The translations under genes were made by a program, and so were the position numbers. From contig NZ_CP117884.1 in assembly GCF_028736235.1 (NCBI RefSeq), positions 1,674,001 through 1,738,000 on the forward strand: a stretch of DNA of 64,000 nucleotides. Reading direction: 5' to 3'. This DNA is from Lacticaseibacillus pabuli. Lineage in GTDB: Bacteria; Bacillota; Bacilli; Lactobacillales; Lactobacillaceae. Of the stretch, positions 8,192 through 18,676 are shown piece after piece (within the stretch, counting starts at the first letter, position 1; every line of letters starts with the position of its first letter). The notes beneath the pieces were generated by a model, which was not told the DNA's origin, did no database searches, and saw only the letters and a list, made by a program, of their open reading frames with translations.

Positions 8192-8701
8192 TTACGCAGA
8201 AGGTGACTTTTTTCGCCGTCTGAACCAGCGCCACGCACATATCACGATAACCGCTACCAATGCGCCTGTCATATCCAGAATGACATCCTGCACTTCTGGC
8301 GAGCGGTCGCCCGTGAATAACTGGTGCCATTCGTCGAGAGCGGCAAGTCCGCCGACCGCAAGCGGCGTCAGCAAAAATTGGAGCCACCGCGGCTGCACGT
8401 GCTGGTCCAGGTAAACAAATAGGAAGCTACTCAATAAGAAATACGTCGCAAAATGAGCAAACTTGCGCATCAGAAATTCCACGAAGGCAAAGTAGCCACG
8501 CGTGTGAACACTGATAATCTCACCGGCCCCATAATTAATCCGCAGGCGGCTTAACCAGTCGCGTCCCGGTTCATTGTGTAGGACCCGTTCCAGCAGTGGC
8601 ACAGCCGTCTGCTGCCGATATGTCATGGAACTGCTGACAAACAAAACTGCCAGCACCAGGAGTGCCAGCAGTAGCCATCGGTATTTTTTAATCACTTTCA
8701 T
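8192..8701 (-). CDS. VanZ-like membrane protein
   Basis: This 169-residue VanZ family member has an N-terminal membrane helix (about 8-25) and two or three further helices around 85-105, 115-130 and 145-160. The conserved family motifs RKFAHFATYFLL and DEWHQLFTGDRSPEVQD are both present. VanZ of glycopeptide-resistance clusters lowers teicoplanin sensitivity, but most chromosomal homologues have no defined role. It lies 56 bp downstream of glmS on the same strand with its own GGAGGTG site, so it may be read through from glmS. That context hints at an envelope role, which is an inference. Confidence 0.85.
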   Translation of the reverse strand: MKVIKKYRWLLLALLVLAVLFVSSSMTYRQQTAVPLLERVLHNEPGRDWLSRLRINYGAGEIISVHTRGYFAFVEFLMRKFAHFATYFLLSSFLFVYLDQHVQPRWLQFLLTPLAVGGLAALDEWHQLFTGDRSPEVQDVILDMTGALVAVIVICAWRWFRRRKKSPSA

Positions 8702-8757
8702 CGCCGCACCTCCTGCGCCATGTACATTAGCACAGGCGGCGCGATAATTCTACTTAG

Positions 8758-10569
8758 TTATTCGACGGTAACGGACTTTGCCAGGTTACGTGGCCGGTCG
8801 ACATCATAGCCGCGATCCATGCTGGTGTAGTATGCCAGTAGCTGACAAGGAATGATTGCCGCTAGTGGGCTCAGCAGTGGGTGCACGTCCGCCAGCTCCA
8901 GGTCGTCGCCAGGCGCCGCCAGCCCCTTTGCCGCCAGGGTAATAACCTTGGCGCCACGAGCAGCGGTTTCGGACGCATTTGCCCGGGTGTGGGCGGCCGT
9001 GACGGGATCTGTGATAATGGCAATCACGGGGGTGTCCTTTTCGATCAGTGCGATGGTACCGTGCTTAAGTTCACCAGCGGCAAAACCTTCTGCCTGAACA
9101 TAGGAAATTTCCTTCAGCTTCAGCGCCGCTTCCAATGCCACGTAGTAATCTGAACCGCGACCGATGTAGAAGGCGTTGCGGGTCGTCGCCAGGGCGTCCT
9201 TCACAATGGTGTGAATGACTTCCTTTTCGTCTACCTGACTCTGCTGAGCATCAGCAATCATGCTCAATTCGTGGAATAAGTCGAGTTGCTCTGCGGCAGC
9301 GACACCCTTGTATTCACCCAGAGCCTTGGCGAGAAGACTGCAGGTCGCAACTTGTGCGGTGTACGCCTTGGTGGACGCAACGGCAATTTCGGGGCCAGCA
9401 TGTAGGCTCAATGCGTAATCAGCCTCCCGGGCCAGCGTTGAGGTTGGCACGTTCGTGATGGTTAACGTTGGCAAATGCTGCGCCTTCACCTTCACAAGCA
9501 CCTGCCGAATATCTGCCGTTTCACCGCTCTGGGTGAGGAAGATAAACATCGGGCGTTCGCTCAGCAACGGCATGTGGTAACCAAACTCGCTGGCGAGGTG
9601 CACGGAAACGGGCACATGAGCCAATTCCTCAAACATCGGAGCTGCGGCCAAGCTGGCATGGTAACTCGTCCCTGCAGCAACGAAGTACAGCCGGTCAGCC
9701 GCCGCAAGTGCGTTCAGCAAGTTTGCAGGCATGTCCACATGACCGTCCGGCTTAACGTAGGCTGTCAGCAGGCGGCGCAATACGGCAGGTTGTTCGTCAA
9801 TTTCCTTGAGCATGTAGTACGGGTAAGCGCCCTTGTCTGTCGCGGTAGCGTCAATATCGAGTGTGTAGCTATCCCGATTCTGCGTTGCACCGGCGGCATT
9901 TTCAATGTGAATCGTGTCGGCGGTTAATTCAACCAGCTCACCATCATTCAGCTCAACAAATTCGTGGGTCCGATCTAGCAACGCAAGTGCGTCGCTGGCC
10001 AGGGCGTTGAACCCTTTGCCCTTTGCAATCAATAGTGGCGACTTGCTCTTGGCGGCATAAATCCGGCTCGCATCATCACGGTCGGCAATGGCAAAGGCGT
10101 ATGACCCTTCAACCATCGCGGTCAATTTGTGCAGCGCCGTCATGACGTCGTTGCCTGCTGCCACAAACTTGGCGAGTAATTGCACCGCAATTTCAGTATC
10201 CGTGTCAGAGACGAGGGTCACATCTTGCAGGTACTTATCGCGCAGCTGCGCCGCGTTGGTCAGTACACCGTTGTGAACCATGTAGAAACGACCATCTGCT
10301 GACACGTGGGGGTGCGCGTTTTCGATGCTAGGTGCACCGGAAGTTGCCCACCGCGTGTGGCCAATACCCTGGGTCCCGCTGAGGGCTGCTGGAATTGCGG
10401 CCTCCAGTTTGCTAATCCGCCCAACCCGCTTGATCAAGGTAGGTGTACCAGTTTTGTCATTAACGTAAATACCGGCCGAATCATAACCCCGGTATTCAAG
10501 TTTTTTCAGGCCGCCCAGCAGGACATCCTTTGCATTAACGTTCCCAACCACTCCGACAATTCCGCACAT
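8758..10569 (-). CDS. glmS: Glutamine-fructose-6-phosphate aminotransferase (isomerizing)
   Basis: GlmS makes glucosamine-6-phosphate from fructose-6-phosphate and glutamine, the first step towards UDP-GlcNAc. The start at 10569 is fixed by the catalytic N-terminal Cys (MCGIVGVVG) and by AGGAG upstream; the open frame extends 29 codons further but is not used. The class II glutamine amidotransferase domain covers about residues 1-220, followed by two SIS domains (VAAGTSYHASLAAAPM, FLTQSGETADI). The C-terminus DVDRPRNLAKSVTVE matches the family. Length is 603 residues, as expected. I see no glmS ribozyme fold upstream; NagR-like half-sites are there instead. Confidence 0.97.
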   Translation of the reverse strand: MCGIVGVVGNVNAKDVLLGGLKKLEYRGYDSAGIYVNDKTGTPTLIKRVGRISKLEAAIPAALSGTQGIGHTRWATSGAPSIENAHPHVSADGRFYMVHNGVLTNAAQLRDKYLQDVTLVSDTDTEIAVQLLAKFVAAGNDVMTALHKLTAMVEGSYAFAIADRDDASRIYAAKSKSPLLIAKGKGFNALASDALALLDRTHEFVELNDGELVELTADTIHIENAAGATQNRDSYTLDIDATATDKGAYPYYMLKEIDEQPAVLRRLLTAYVKPDGHVDMPANLLNALAAADRLYFVAAGTSYHASLAAAPMFEELAHVPVSVHLASEFGYHMPLLSERPMFIFLTQSGETADIRQVLVKVKAQHLPTLTITNVPTSTLAREADYALSLHAGPEIAVASTKAYTAQVATCSLLAKALGEYKGVAAAEQLDLFHELSMIADAQQSQVDEKEVIHTIVKDALATTRNAFYIGRGSDYYVALEAALKLKEISYVQAEGFAAGELKHGTIALIEKDTPVIAIITDPVTAAHTRANASETAARGAKVITLAAKGLAAPGDDLELADVHPLLSPLAAIIPCQLLAYYTSMDRGYDVDRPRNLAKSVTVE

Positions 10570-10585
10570 AAGTATGAACTCCTTT

Positions 10586-10810
10586 AAATTGGTATGAACC
10601 ATATTGTTGTCTATGTCACGTGACGTTGGTGACATCATATGCCGCAAATTGGGCATCTGTCAATGATTTTATAAAATTGGTATACCTCATATGCGAATCA
10701 CTCTTCTAAATTGGTCTACATTCTCACAAATGTACATCCATGAAAATTCACGATTCACCCTCACTCGCCCCAACAACAGCCGCTTATTCAACAATTGTAG
10801 CTATACCAAT
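10586..10810. promoter_or_regulatory. glmS upstream region with repeated NagR (dre)-like half-sites
   Basis: About 340 bp separate glmS from the glmM terminator and contain no gene. Three copies of AAATTGGT(A/C)T occur on the + strand at 10586, 10674 and 10708, and one inverted copy (TATACCAATTT) lies at 10803-10813. The first, ATTGGTATGAACCATA at 10588-10603, is close to the dre operator ATTGGTATAGACCAAT bound by NagR/YvoA-type GntR regulators. In streptococci NagR is known to control glmS. Regulation here is inferred from these matches. Confidence 0.55.
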
Positions 10811-10851
10811 TTCAATATATTAAGAAATAATTAAGGCAAGCGATTAACGAC

Positions 10852-10884
10852 AAAAAAAAGCCGCCCAGCAAATGCTGGACGACC
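10852..10884 (-). terminator. Rho-independent terminator after glmM
   Basis: On the minus strand the stem GTCGTCCAGCA / TGCTGGGCGGC is followed by eight T residues. It closes the cdaA-cdaR-glmM unit. Confidence 0.9.
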
Positions 10885-10908
10885 TATCAAGTATTTGATT
10901 TTAGAGAA

Positions 10909-12261
10909 TTACTTGCCCATTTCGTCTTCAACAACGCGGACAATTTGATCCACATAGGCATTAACGAGTTCCTCGGTCTTGGCCTCTGCCATGACCCGCA
11001 GGAGGCTTTCGGTCCCACTAGGGCGGACCAGAACACGGCCATCACCGGCCATCTGATCTTCGACCTGCTTGATCACCTCGGTAATGGCAGGGTAATTCTT
11101 CCAGGCATTCTTGTCAGAAACTGGCACGTTGACCAACTTCTGAGGGTAATCCGTCACGGGTGCAGCCAATTCGGAGAGCTTCTTGCCGGTTGCAGCCATA
11201 ACGGACATGAGCTGGATCCCCGTCAGCATGCCATCCCCAGTGTTGTGGTAGTCGAAGAGAATGACGTGACCACTCTGTTCACCACCAATGTTGTAGCCGT
11301 GATCGCGCATCTGCACGAAGACGTGGCGGTCACCAACATCGGTCTGAACGGACTTCATGCCGTTAGCTTCGAGGGCCTTGTACAAGCCAAGGTTGCTCAT
11401 CACGGTTGTGACCAGGGTATCTTGCTTTAAACGACCCTGGGAACGCATGTAGTTGGCCAGGATGAACATGATCTTGTCGCCATCGACAATTTCACCATTT
11501 TCATCCACCGCGATGCAGCGGTCGCCATCCCCATCGAAGGCGAGGCCGAGCTGAGAGCCCTTCTCAACGACCATCTTGGCCAGCTGTTCAGGGTGCGTGG
11601 ACCCAACGCCAGCATTAATGTTCACGCCATCTGGGCTGGTCGCCATGGTGTCGAAGTCCGTGTCCAAATCAGCGAAGAGGCGGCTCACCAACTTGCTCGT
11701 TGCCCCGTTCGCAGCATCCAGTGAAACTTTCATGCCAGACAAATCTTCTGTCACGGTGTTCTCCAGGAACTGGGTGTACTTCTGCACACTCTCTGGGTAG
11801 TCCGCAACGGTCCCCAGACCCTTGGCACTTGGGCGTGGCAACTTGTCTTCAGGGGCGTCGAGCAAGGCTTCGATGTCCAATTCCATCTCGTCGGACAGCT
11901 TGTTACCATCTGGCCCAAAGAACTTAATCCCATTATCCTGAGCAGGGTTGTGAGATGCCGTAATTTGAACCCCGGCAGCAGCGCCCTGCACCTTAATCAG
12001 GTAGGCAACTGCTGGTGTGGTGATGACACCAAGTGACAGCACTTCAATCCCAACGGACAGCAGGCCAGAAATCAAAGCATCTGCGAGCATCTGACCGGAA
12101 ATTCGGGTGTCGCGTGAAACCAAGACAAGTGGCGCCTTGTCGTCCTTTTGCTGCTGACTTAAGACGTAGCCACCCGCACGGCCCAAACGAAAGGCCAGTT
12201 CTGGGCTTAGCGTTTCGTTCGCTACCCCGCGTACACCGTCAGTTCCAAAATATTTAGTCAT
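10909..12261 (-). CDS. glmM: Phosphoglucosamine mutase
   Basis: GlmM converts glucosamine-6-phosphate to glucosamine-1-phosphate for UDP-GlcNAc. The N-terminus [15 protein letters not shown], the phosphoserine loop [19 protein letters not shown], the metal-binding DGDGDR and the C-terminal sugar-phosphate loop [12 protein letters not shown] are all present. Length is 450 residues, standard. It is the third gene of the widely conserved cdaA-cdaR-glmM cluster, in which GlmM binds and restrains the cyclase CdaA. It follows cdaR by 30 bp. Confidence 0.97.
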   Translation of the reverse strand: MTKYFGTDGVRGVANETLSPELAFRLGRAGGYVLSQQQKDDKAPLVLVSRDTRISGQMLADALISGLLSVGIEVLSLGVITTPAVAYLIKVQGAAAGVQITASHNPAQDNGIKFFGPDGNKLSDEMELDIEALLDAPEDKLPRPSAKGLGTVADYPESVQKYTQFLENTVTEDLSGMKVSLDAANGATSKLVSRLFADLDTDFDTMATSPDGVNINAGVGSTHPEQLAKMVVEKGSQLGLAFDGDGDRCIAVDENGEIVDGDKIMFILANYMRSQGRLKQDTLVTTVMSNLGLYKALEANGMKSVQTDVGDRHVFVQMRDHGYNIGGEQSGHVILFDYHNTGDGMLTGIQLMSVMAATGKKLSELAAPVTDYPQKLVNVPVSDKNAWKNYPAITEVIKQVEDQMAGDGRVLVRPSGTESLLRVMAEAKTEELVNAYVDQIVRVVEDEMGK

Positions 12262-12291
12262 GATTTTCCTCGTTTCTCTTAATTAATCAAT

Positions 12292-13293
12292 TTAATTGGC
12301 CATGTCTGGCGTCGATGACAAGTTCGCATTTGCCTTGGGTTCAACGCCAATATCAACCTTGATTGTCGATGGGTCGGCGTCCGTTAAGTCAGAGTCCGCG
12401 TGAACCAGATTGATGTTCACTGATTTGGCCTTTTTAACTCCGGACACGTCAACGGGCACTTCGATGGAATCAACCTTCTTTAGCGCCGCCGCCGCACCGT
12501 ATATCCGAACCGACTTGGTTGACGTTTTCAGCGAGTATGTCATATCACTGACACCCGTCCCAGCCTGTTTTAGCTTAATATCAACCCGCTTGCTTGGCAA
12601 GGTGACGGGCAATTTAACGCGTACTGTTTCCGGCGCAACGACAACGTTAAGTGTGTTGCCATTACTATCCAAGGCCTGGACTACCACCGTTTGATTGACC
12701 GTTTGTTTCGTGTTGCGATTCAGTGTGACACTCGCAGACAATTCAAAGATGCGGTCAATCTCGTTGCGTGATCCTGTCACTTGCACGGTATCTGCAGACA
12801 ATTGCGGCGTGCCGGCCTGGTACCCGTCGGCAATGGCGTCCTTGTTGTAGTGGACCTGCACCGGCATCGTCTTGTTGATCCGATCGGAAATGGAGACCTT
12901 AATCGTGGCTGGCTGGATCTTGTAGGTCAGCTGCTTGCTGAGGCCTTGTTGCGTGAGCTTAACCGTATGTGTGCCGACGCTGAGTTTGCGCAAGTCAGCA
13001 ACCACCCGGAAGTTCTGCGTGTTGGTGACCGCAGTGACCAGCGCAGCGGAGCCTTCAATCGTGACCTTCACCTTTTCAGGGTAACCTGTGATGAAGTATT
13101 TATCCGTGTCGGCGTTCAGCTGCAGTGGCACGCGGACGGTTTCCTTCTTGGAAGCCAGCACACTCGTGTCATCGTTGCGGTTAGCAGGGAAGGTCTTATT
13201 CAACTTCTCCTGATTCACGTAGACAAACAGACCCAGGGTTAAAATCAGCGCCAAGATGCGGTAAACCCAAGGGCTATCCCAGATTTTACTCAT
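12292..13293 (-). CDS. cdaR: CdaR, YbbR-domain regulator of the c-di-AMP cyclase
   Basis: This 333-residue extracytoplasmic protein is anchored by one N-terminal helix (about residues 10-26, YRILALILTLGLFVYV). It carries three YbbR repeats, each with a recurring pattern of the type VPLQLN..., MPVQVHY... and VDIKLKQAGT. CdaR modulates the diadenylate cyclase CdaA in the membrane. The ATG overlaps the cdaA stop by 4 bp (ATGA), so the two are coupled. The polar C-terminal tail after about residue 315 is probably disordered. Confidence 0.95.
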   Translation of the reverse strand: MSKIWDSPWVYRILALILTLGLFVYVNQEKLNKTFPANRNDDTSVLASKKETVRVPLQLNADTDKYFITGYPEKVKVTIEGSAALVTAVTNTQNFRVVADLRKLSVGTHTVKLTQQGLSKQLTYKIQPATIKVSISDRINKTMPVQVHYNKDAIADGYQAGTPQLSADTVQVTGSRNEIDRIFELSASVTLNRNTKQTVNQTVVVQALDSNGNTLNVVVAPETVRVKLPVTLPSKRVDIKLKQAGTGVSDMTYSLKTSTKSVRIYGAAAALKKVDSIEVPVDVSGVKKAKSVNINLVHADSDLTDADPSTIKVDIGVEPKANANLSSTPDMAN

Positions 13294-14132
13294 TTCTTAG
13301 CCCCCTTCTTCGTAAAGCCGTGCCAGAATTCCTGCCACGGGTTGCGGCGCTCCTGTTCAGGTGAAACCAATTGTGCGTTCAAGAACTTCAGGTAATCATC
13401 ACGAGACAAGTCCACCATGAAGTGGCTATTGTTCGTGATGGTGACCCCACCGGTTTCTTCGGACACGACAATGGTTACCGCGTCGGTCACTTCACTAATC
13501 CCGACCGCCGCGCGGTGCCGCGTCCCCAGGTTCTTGGGAATCGCGCTCGACTCGGACAGTGGCAAGTATGCGGCCGCAACGGCGATGCGGTTGTCCCGAA
13601 TAATGACCGCCCCATCATGCAGCGGCGTGTTCGGAATAAAGGTGTTGATGAGGAGCTCGCCGGTAATGGCGGCATCCATCGTAATCCCAGTTTCGATGTA
13701 CTCTTCAAGACCGGTGTTCCGCTGAATGGTAATGAGTGCCCCAATGCGGCGCTTGCTCATGTACTGGATGGCCTTATCAAGTTCACCCACCATCTTGATT
13801 TCCTGTTCACGCGCACTATCTTGCCCGCGCAAGAAGAAACTGCCGCGCCCGATGTGCTCCAGGCCACGCCGAATTTCGGGTTGGAAAATAATGACAATCG
13901 CCACGACCGACCAGTTAATAATTTGATCAATCAACCAGCCAACAACGCTCAGTCGTGCGTACCACGCAATAATCCGCACAACCGCGATGACCAGAATCCC
14001 GCGAAAGAGCTGCACGGCCTTGGTGCCCCGCAGCAGCATAATCAGCCGGTAGAGCAGGTACCAAACGACGACGATGTCAACTAAGTCGGACAGGGTCGTC
14101 CATGTAAGTATGTTGTGAATTATTTCAGACAT
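13290..14132 (-). CDS. cdaA: CdaA, membrane diadenylate cyclase
   Basis: CdaA joins two ATP into c-di-AMP, which governs potassium and osmolyte balance in Firmicutes. The start at 14132 (MSEIIHN) follows AAGGGAAG; 18 more codons are open upstream but contain that ribosome site. Three N-terminal membrane helices (about residues 12-30, 40-57 and 63-80) precede the DAC domain with its catalytic DGAVII and RHRAAVG motifs. Length is 280 residues, typical. A TATAAT box at 14198-14203 on the minus strand probably starts the cdaA-cdaR-glmM operon. Confidence 0.96.
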   Translation of the reverse strand: MSEIIHNILTWTTLSDLVDIVVVWYLLYRLIMLLRGTKAVQLFRGILVIAVVRIIAWYARLSVVGWLIDQIINWSVVAIVIIFQPEIRRGLEHIGRGSFFLRGQDSAREQEIKMVGELDKAIQYMSKRRIGALITIQRNTGLEEYIETGITMDAAITGELLINTFIPNTPLHDGAVIIRDNRIAVAAAYLPLSESSAIPKNLGTRHRAAVGISEVTDAVTIVVSEETGGVTITNNSHFMVDLSRDDYLKFLNAQLVSPEQERRNPWQEFWHGFTKKGAKK

Positions 14133-14272
14133 CAGCGTCTTCCCTTCATTCATTTTTACGTGCGCCGCGATTGCAGCCGCCCGCAATTTTCTTCGCCATT
14201 ATACCATAGGGCGGGCAAAACCAAGCGCGTGGCCGGCAATTCTATGGGCTTATGGGCTAGACCGGTGCACGT

Positions 14273-14303
14273 AAAAAGCCGCTGACAAGGATTGCCAGCA
14301 GCA
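14273..14303 (-). terminator. Rho-independent terminator after the argGH transporter unit
   Basis: On the minus strand a stem of GCTGCTGGCA with TGTCAGCGGC is followed by TTTTT. It lies just after the stop of the ABC binding protein/permease gene. Confidence 0.8.
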
Positions 14304-14308
14304 CAATT

Positions 14309-15766
14309 TTAAGCACTTGTTTTTGCCCAGCCGCGCTCGGTAAAGTTCAGCACCCGGGTTAAGCCAAAGGTCAGAATGAAGTAAATCCCAGCCGTAATCA
14401 TGAGTGGCAGGAATGCCCGGAAAGAAGCGCCCTGCACCACGGACGTTTGGAAGGTCAGCTCGCCAACTCCGATAACGGAGATGACAGAGCCTTCCTTAAT
14501 GACCGAAACGAACTCATTGCCTAACGCTGGCAGGATGGTCCGCAAGGCTTGTGGCAACACAATCAGTTGCATGGTTTGCCACTTGCTGAGACCCAGCGAC
14601 CGTGCCGCTTCAGCTTGGCCCTTGGGAACAGCGTTCAGCCCCGACCGGATGATTTCGGCGACGTACGCCCCAGAATTGAGGAACATGGCGATGGCACCAG
14701 ACACAAAGCCGGATACGGTTAGGCCAATAATCTGAGTCCCAAAGAACACGATGAAAACCTGAATCAAGAGCGGCGTGCCCCGCACAAACTCGATGTAGAC
14801 GTTCGCAATGGCCCGCATGAGCCACAACCGAGACCGTTTCATGAGTGCCAGGATGGTGCCGAGAACAAAGCCCAGCGAAACCCCAATGATGGCGAGGCCC
14901 AGGGTGTAACCCGTCCCCTTCAAAAAGTAAGGACCATATTCCTGGATGAAGCTCTTTTTGACGGTCATCTGGGCGATGGCTTGCGTCTTCCAGTGTTCCA
15001 GCGGCTTGCCGATCACCTCGGTGCGCAGAATATGGTTGATTTTCGCCTTCAGTACCGGCGATCCCTTGGGCAAAACAACGGCGGAGTCACTGCCACCCTT
15101 AGGAAAACGCGCCGGCGATATTGCAAACGCCTTATCCTGCATCATGTAGGATTGGGCAGTCGTGGTTGGCACGACAATCCCGTCCAGTTTCTTCTGGCTC
15201 AGTTGTGCCGCCATGTCCGTGACCTTTTTCAGGGAGACAACCGTCGACCCCTTCAGGTACTTCTTAGCCTGCATCTCCTGAATGGTGGTAATCTGAGCAC
15301 CAATCTTGGCGTGACTAAAGTCGTTCAGGGTTTTGAACTTGTTCTTGTCACCCTTCTGTACCAGCACCACGTTTGGATCATCAAAGTACGGAATCGTAAA
15401 GTCCACCCGCTTGGCCCGTTCAGCTGTTGGCGTAATCCCAGAAACGACCATGTCCACCTTGCCGGATTCGAGGGCAGGCAGTAGCGCATCGTTGCTCATT
15501 TCAACCAGCTGAACCTTCACACCCAAGCGCTTGGCAATCAAGCGGTCCATCGTGACGTCGAAACCGACAATTTTATCCTTACCGTTGACGGTGCTGTGAA
15601 ATTCGTAGGGGGCGTAGTCTGGCGAGAGACCAATGCGGACCTTGCCCTCCTTTTTAATCCGCGTCAGCGCCGGGTCCGTTTTCGCAGCCGCGTGCACTTG
15701 GGCGCCGCTCACCGCCACCCCACACATCAAGGCCAAAAGGAAAAACCATAATTTAAGCTTTTTCAT
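14309..15766 (-). CDS. Fused amino-acid ABC transporter substrate-binding protein and permease
   Basis: From MKKLKLWF (GGAGGAAG upstream) the order is signal peptide (to about residue 27), a SBP_bac_3 domain (about 35-255; [34 protein letters not shown]), then a HisM-type permease domain (about 275-480) with the EAA-like loop [27 protein letters not shown]. This GlnP-like fusion imports polar amino acids and is usual in lactic acid bacteria. No ATP-binding subunit lies nearby, so it must borrow one. The start overlaps the argH stop by 14 bp, coupling it to arginine synthesis. The substrate is unproven; arginine, ornithine, citrulline or an amino-group donor such as glutamine or aspartate would fit. 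Confidence 0.92.
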   Translation of the reverse strand: MKKLKLWFFLLALMCGVAVSGAQVHAAAKTDPALTRIKKEGKVRIGLSPDYAPYEFHSTVNGKDKIVGFDVTMDRLIAKRLGVKVQLVEMSNDALLPALESGKVDMVVSGITPTAERAKRVDFTIPYFDDPNVVLVQKGDKNKFKTLNDFSHAKIGAQITTIQEMQAKKYLKGSTVVSLKKVTDMAAQLSQKKLDGIVVPTTTAQSYMMQDKAFAISPARFPKGGSDSAVVLPKGSPVLKAKINHILRTEVIGKPLEHWKTQAIAQMTVKKSFIQEYGPYFLKGTGYTLGLAIIGVSLGFVLGTILALMKRSRLWLMRAIANVYIEFVRGTPLLIQVFIVFFGTQIIGLTVSGFVSGAIAMFLNSGAYVAEIIRSGLNAVPKGQAEAARSLGLSKWQTMQLIVLPQALRTILPALGNEFVSVIKEGSVISVIGVGELTFQTSVVQGASFRAFLPLMITAGIYFILTFGLTRVLNFTERGWAKTSA

Positions 15767-17156
15767 TATCTTCCTCCGCAAGTAAGGTTTGACCATGTTT
15801 AATCTGTGCCTTCACGGAAGAAAAGCTCGTGCCCCCAAAGGACGTGCGGCGTTCAACTGCCACCCGTGGATCTAGGTCATGGTACACGTCAGCGTCAATC
15901 AAATCGCTGGCGGCCTGCAACTGCTCGAGGGGCATTTTCTGCAACGGGGTGTGCGTCTGAATGCCGGTCAGAACTAATTTGCCAACGACCGCGTGCGCCT
16001 GCCGGAATGGCAAGCCCTTGCTAGCCAAGTAATCCGCCAATTCGGTCGCGTTACTAAAGTCATTCTGCACGGCGGCCTCCATGTTGGCATCTTTGATGTG
16101 TAAGGTACTGAGCATCCCTGTCATCACGTGCAAGCTGCCCATGATGGTGGTGGTGGCGTCAAACACGCCCTCTTTGTCCTCCTGCATGTCCTTATTGTAG
16201 GCAAGCGGCAGGCCCTTCATGACGGTCATCAGGCTCATCAAATCCCCGTACACCCGTCCGACCTTACCGCGAATTAGTTCGGCATAATCGGCGTTCTTTT
16301 TCTGCGGCATGATGGATGAACCGGTGGAATAGGCATCATCCAGCTCAACATACTGGTATTCGTAGGAAGCCCAGATGATCAATTCTTCAGACAAACGGGA
16401 CAAGTGCATCATGAGCATACTGCTGTTACTCAGATATTCGATGGCAAAATCGCGATCGGACACCGCATCCAGCGAGTTGGTGTAAACCTCGTCAAAGCCT
16501 AGCAAGTCCGCGGTTTGCTGACGGTCAATGGGGAAGGTTGTTCCCGCAAGTGCCGCTGCACCGAGTGGGGAGATGGACGCATGCTTCAGGTTGAACTGGA
16601 AACGTTCCTTATCGCGCTGCAACATGCTGAAGTAGGACATAAAGTAATGACCCAAAGAGATTGGCTGCGCGTGCTGCAAGTGGGTGGTCCCTGGCAAAAT
16701 CGTTTCGACGTGTGCATCCGCTAGCTTCAAAAGGACGCCCTGCAACTTGTCGATAGCGGCCACGACTTCTGGTAAGCGGTGGGTCACCCATAAATGGAAA
16801 TCAGTCGCTACCTGGTCGTTCCGCGAACGTGCGGTGTGCAGCTTGCCAGCAACAGGCCCGATTTTGCTGGTCAAAATGGCTTCAATGTTCATATGAATGT
16901 CTTCATTTGCAATCGTGAACTCAGGGAGCGTCCCGTCCGCCAACTCCTGCTGAATTTCTTCGAGACCGGCCTTAATTTTGGCCACATCCCCAGCCGGTAG
17001 AATTCCAGTACTGCCCAGCATCGTGACGTGCGCGATGGAACCCTCGATATCTTCGGCGGCCATTGCCTGATCAAAATCAATGGAAGCACCAAACTCCTGT
17101 GCAAACTCTGGACTCACCGCGGTGAAGCGGCCTCCCCACATTTTCTTAACGGCCAT
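15753..17156 (-). CDS. argH: Argininosuccinate lyase
   Basis: ArgH splits argininosuccinate into arginine and fumarate, the last step of arginine synthesis. This 467-residue fumarase/aspartase-superfamily enzyme starts [11 protein letters not shown] and has the flexible active-site signature [10 protein letters not shown] (catalytic Ser) and the [13 protein letters not shown] segment. It lies 65 bp after argG in a leftward operon and overlaps the downstream transporter gene by 14 bp. The ATG has AAAGGGGG upstream. Confidence 0.97.
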   Translation of the reverse strand: MAVKKMWGGRFTAVSPEFAQEFGASIDFDQAMAAEDIEGSIAHVTMLGSTGILPAGDVAKIKAGLEEIQQELADGTLPEFTIANEDIHMNIEAILTSKIGPVAGKLHTARSRNDQVATDFHLWVTHRLPEVVAAIDKLQGVLLKLADAHVETILPGTTHLQHAQPISLGHYFMSYFSMLQRDKERFQFNLKHASISPLGAAALAGTTFPIDRQQTADLLGFDEVYTNSLDAVSDRDFAIEYLSNSSMLMMHLSRLSEELIIWASYEYQYVELDDAYSTGSSIMPQKKNADYAELIRGKVGRVYGDLMSLMTVMKGLPLAYNKDMQEDKEGVFDATTTIMGSLHVMTGMLSTLHIKDANMEAAVQNDFSNATELADYLASKGLPFRQAHAVVGKLVLTGIQTHTPLQKMPLEQLQAASDLIDADVYHDLDPRVAVERRTSFGGTSFSSVKAQIKHGQTLLAEEDNEKA

Positions 17157-17221
17157 TGCAATGGCCCCCTTTCATCTAGTATGTATCCCGCGGCTAAGTG
17201 CCGGCGGGTTTAAGGTGCAGA

Positions 17222-18442
17222 TTACTTACTTTGTTCGGTTGACTTGGCAGTCTTGCCGTTTACCTGTGAGTACACCGTCGTTGGCAGGCTCCAGAGCTTG
17301 ATGAATCCGGCAGCGGCTTCCTGGTCGAATGAATCGGCGGAAGTGTATGTGGCCAAGCTTTCGTCATAAAGGGAGTTCTTGGACTGACGCGCAACCGCGA
17401 CGGCCGTACCCTTGTATAGCTTGACCTTCACAACCCCGTTAACGACCTCTTGTGACTTGTCGATAAAGGCGTTCAGTGCGTCGCAGAGTGGTGAGAACCA
17501 GAGCCCGTTGTAAATCATGTTGGTGAGCTGCTGCTCAACGATTGGCTTAAAGTGGGCCAAGTCACGTTCGAACGTCAGGTCTTCGAGGTCCTTGTGGGCG
17601 GTCATGATCACGGCTGCACCAGGGGCTTCGTAAATTTCACGGGACTTGATGCCGACCAGACGGTTTTCAATGTGGTCAATCCGGCCAACACCGTGCTTGC
17701 CAGCCATGTCATTCAGCTTCAGAATCAGCTTCCAGAGAGGCAACTTTTCTCCGTTCACGGCAACCGGCAGCCCCTTTTCGAAGGTCAAATCAACGAATTC
17801 GGCCTCATCAGGCGCTTCTTCAGGTGCGACCGTCAGTTCATACGCATCGGCAGGTGCCTGGTTCCAAGGATTCTCAAGAATGCCGGCTTCGTTAGCACGA
17901 CCCCAGAGGTTCTGGTCAATGGAGTATGGGGATTTCAGACCAATTGGCACTGGGACGTTGTGTTCCTTAGCGTATTCAATTTCTTCTTCACGGGACCAGT
18001 GGAAGTCACGAATGGGCGCTTCGATTGCCATGTCAGGATCCAAGGCGTGGATGGCAGCTTCGAAACGAACCTGGTCATTCCCCTTACCGGTTGACCCGTG
18101 GGCGATGGCAACCGCGTCATTTTCATGGGCGATGTCAACGAGCTTCTTAATGATCAATGGCCGGGACAATGCGGAGACCAAAGGATATTCACCTTCATAT
18201 AGAAGATTTCCTTTAATAACTGGTGCGACATAGTCATCTGCGAATTCTGCCATGCCATCAATGGCGTAGCTTTCAATCGCACCCACCTTCAGTGCCTTTT
18301 CCTTGATGAACTCAATGTCCTTATCGACTTCACCCACGTTCAAGGTGACGGCAATCACTTCGTAGCCCTTATCGATGAGCCATGGGATTGCAACGGATGT
18401 GTCCAAACCGCCTGAATATGCCAAAACAATTTTCTTAGTCAT
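17222..18442 (-). CDS. argG: Argininosuccinate synthase
   Basis: ArgG joins citrulline and aspartate with ATP. The N-terminal PP-loop is [25 protein letters not shown] and [13 protein letters not shown] also match the family. Length is 406 residues, normal. It is the first gene of argG-argH-transporter, transcribed away from argF-carAB. GGAGGATC precedes the ATG. An ARG-box-like sequence lies about 30-50 nt upstream, which implies ArgR control. Confidence 0.97.
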   Translation of the reverse strand: MTKKIVLAYSGGLDTSVAIPWLIDKGYEVIAVTLNVGEVDKDIEFIKEKALKVGAIESYAIDGMAEFADDYVAPVIKGNLLYEGEYPLVSALSRPLIIKKLVDIAHENDAVAIAHGSTGKGNDQVRFEAAIHALDPDMAIEAPIRDFHWSREEEIEYAKEHNVPVPIGLKSPYSIDQNLWGRANEAGILENPWNQAPADAYELTVAPEEAPDEAEFVDLTFEKGLPVAVNGEKLPLWKLILKLNDMAGKHGVGRIDHIENRLVGIKSREIYEAPGAAVIMTAHKDLEDLTFERDLAHFKPIVEQQLTNMIYNGLWFSPLCDALNAFIDKSQEVVNGVVKVKLYKGTAVAVARQSKNSLYDESLATYTSADSFDQEAAAGFIKLWSLPTTVYSQVNGKTAKSTEQSK

Positions 18443-18469
18443 ATGAATGATCCTCCAGATTAATGTATA

Positions 18470-18490
18470 TTCGATGAATATGCATCATAT
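18470..18490. promoter_or_regulatory. ARG box-like site upstream of argG
   Basis: TCGATGAATATGCATCATAT resembles the ArgR/AhrC operator (TGAAT and its imperfect repeat ATTCA around an AT-rich centre). It lies in the leader or promoter of argG. The match is imperfect and regulation is inferred from the pathway. Confidence 0.5.
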
Positions 18491-18597
18491 TTTATGTGCT
18501 GTGTTTTGCTGATGTATGTATACTACCACCCACTTTCGGAAAAATAAACACCTTTTTGCAATTATTTTGCATTTTTACTGAAACTGGGTGGATTATG

Positions 18598-18648
18598 TTG
18601 AATGTTCTATATTAACGTGTATACTGCTGGTATGAATAAAAAATCAAT
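18598..18648 (+). promoter_or_regulatory. argF promoter with ARG box
   Basis: A -35 TTGAAT (18598-18603) and -10 TATACT (18620-18625) are 16 bp apart. Immediately downstream, TATGAATAAAAAATCAAT (18631-18648) closely matches the Bacillus ARG box CATGAATAAAAATTCAAG and would overlap the transcription start. This is the expected layout for repression by arginine-bound ArgR. Confidence 0.7.
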
Positions 18649-18676
18649 ATATTAGGAAAGCACAGGAGGCCTTCAC

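Noticed and set aside
10570..10900. glmS ribozyme
   Set aside because: I could not find the conserved core or P1-P2 pattern next to the glmS start; the region has GntR-type half-sites instead.
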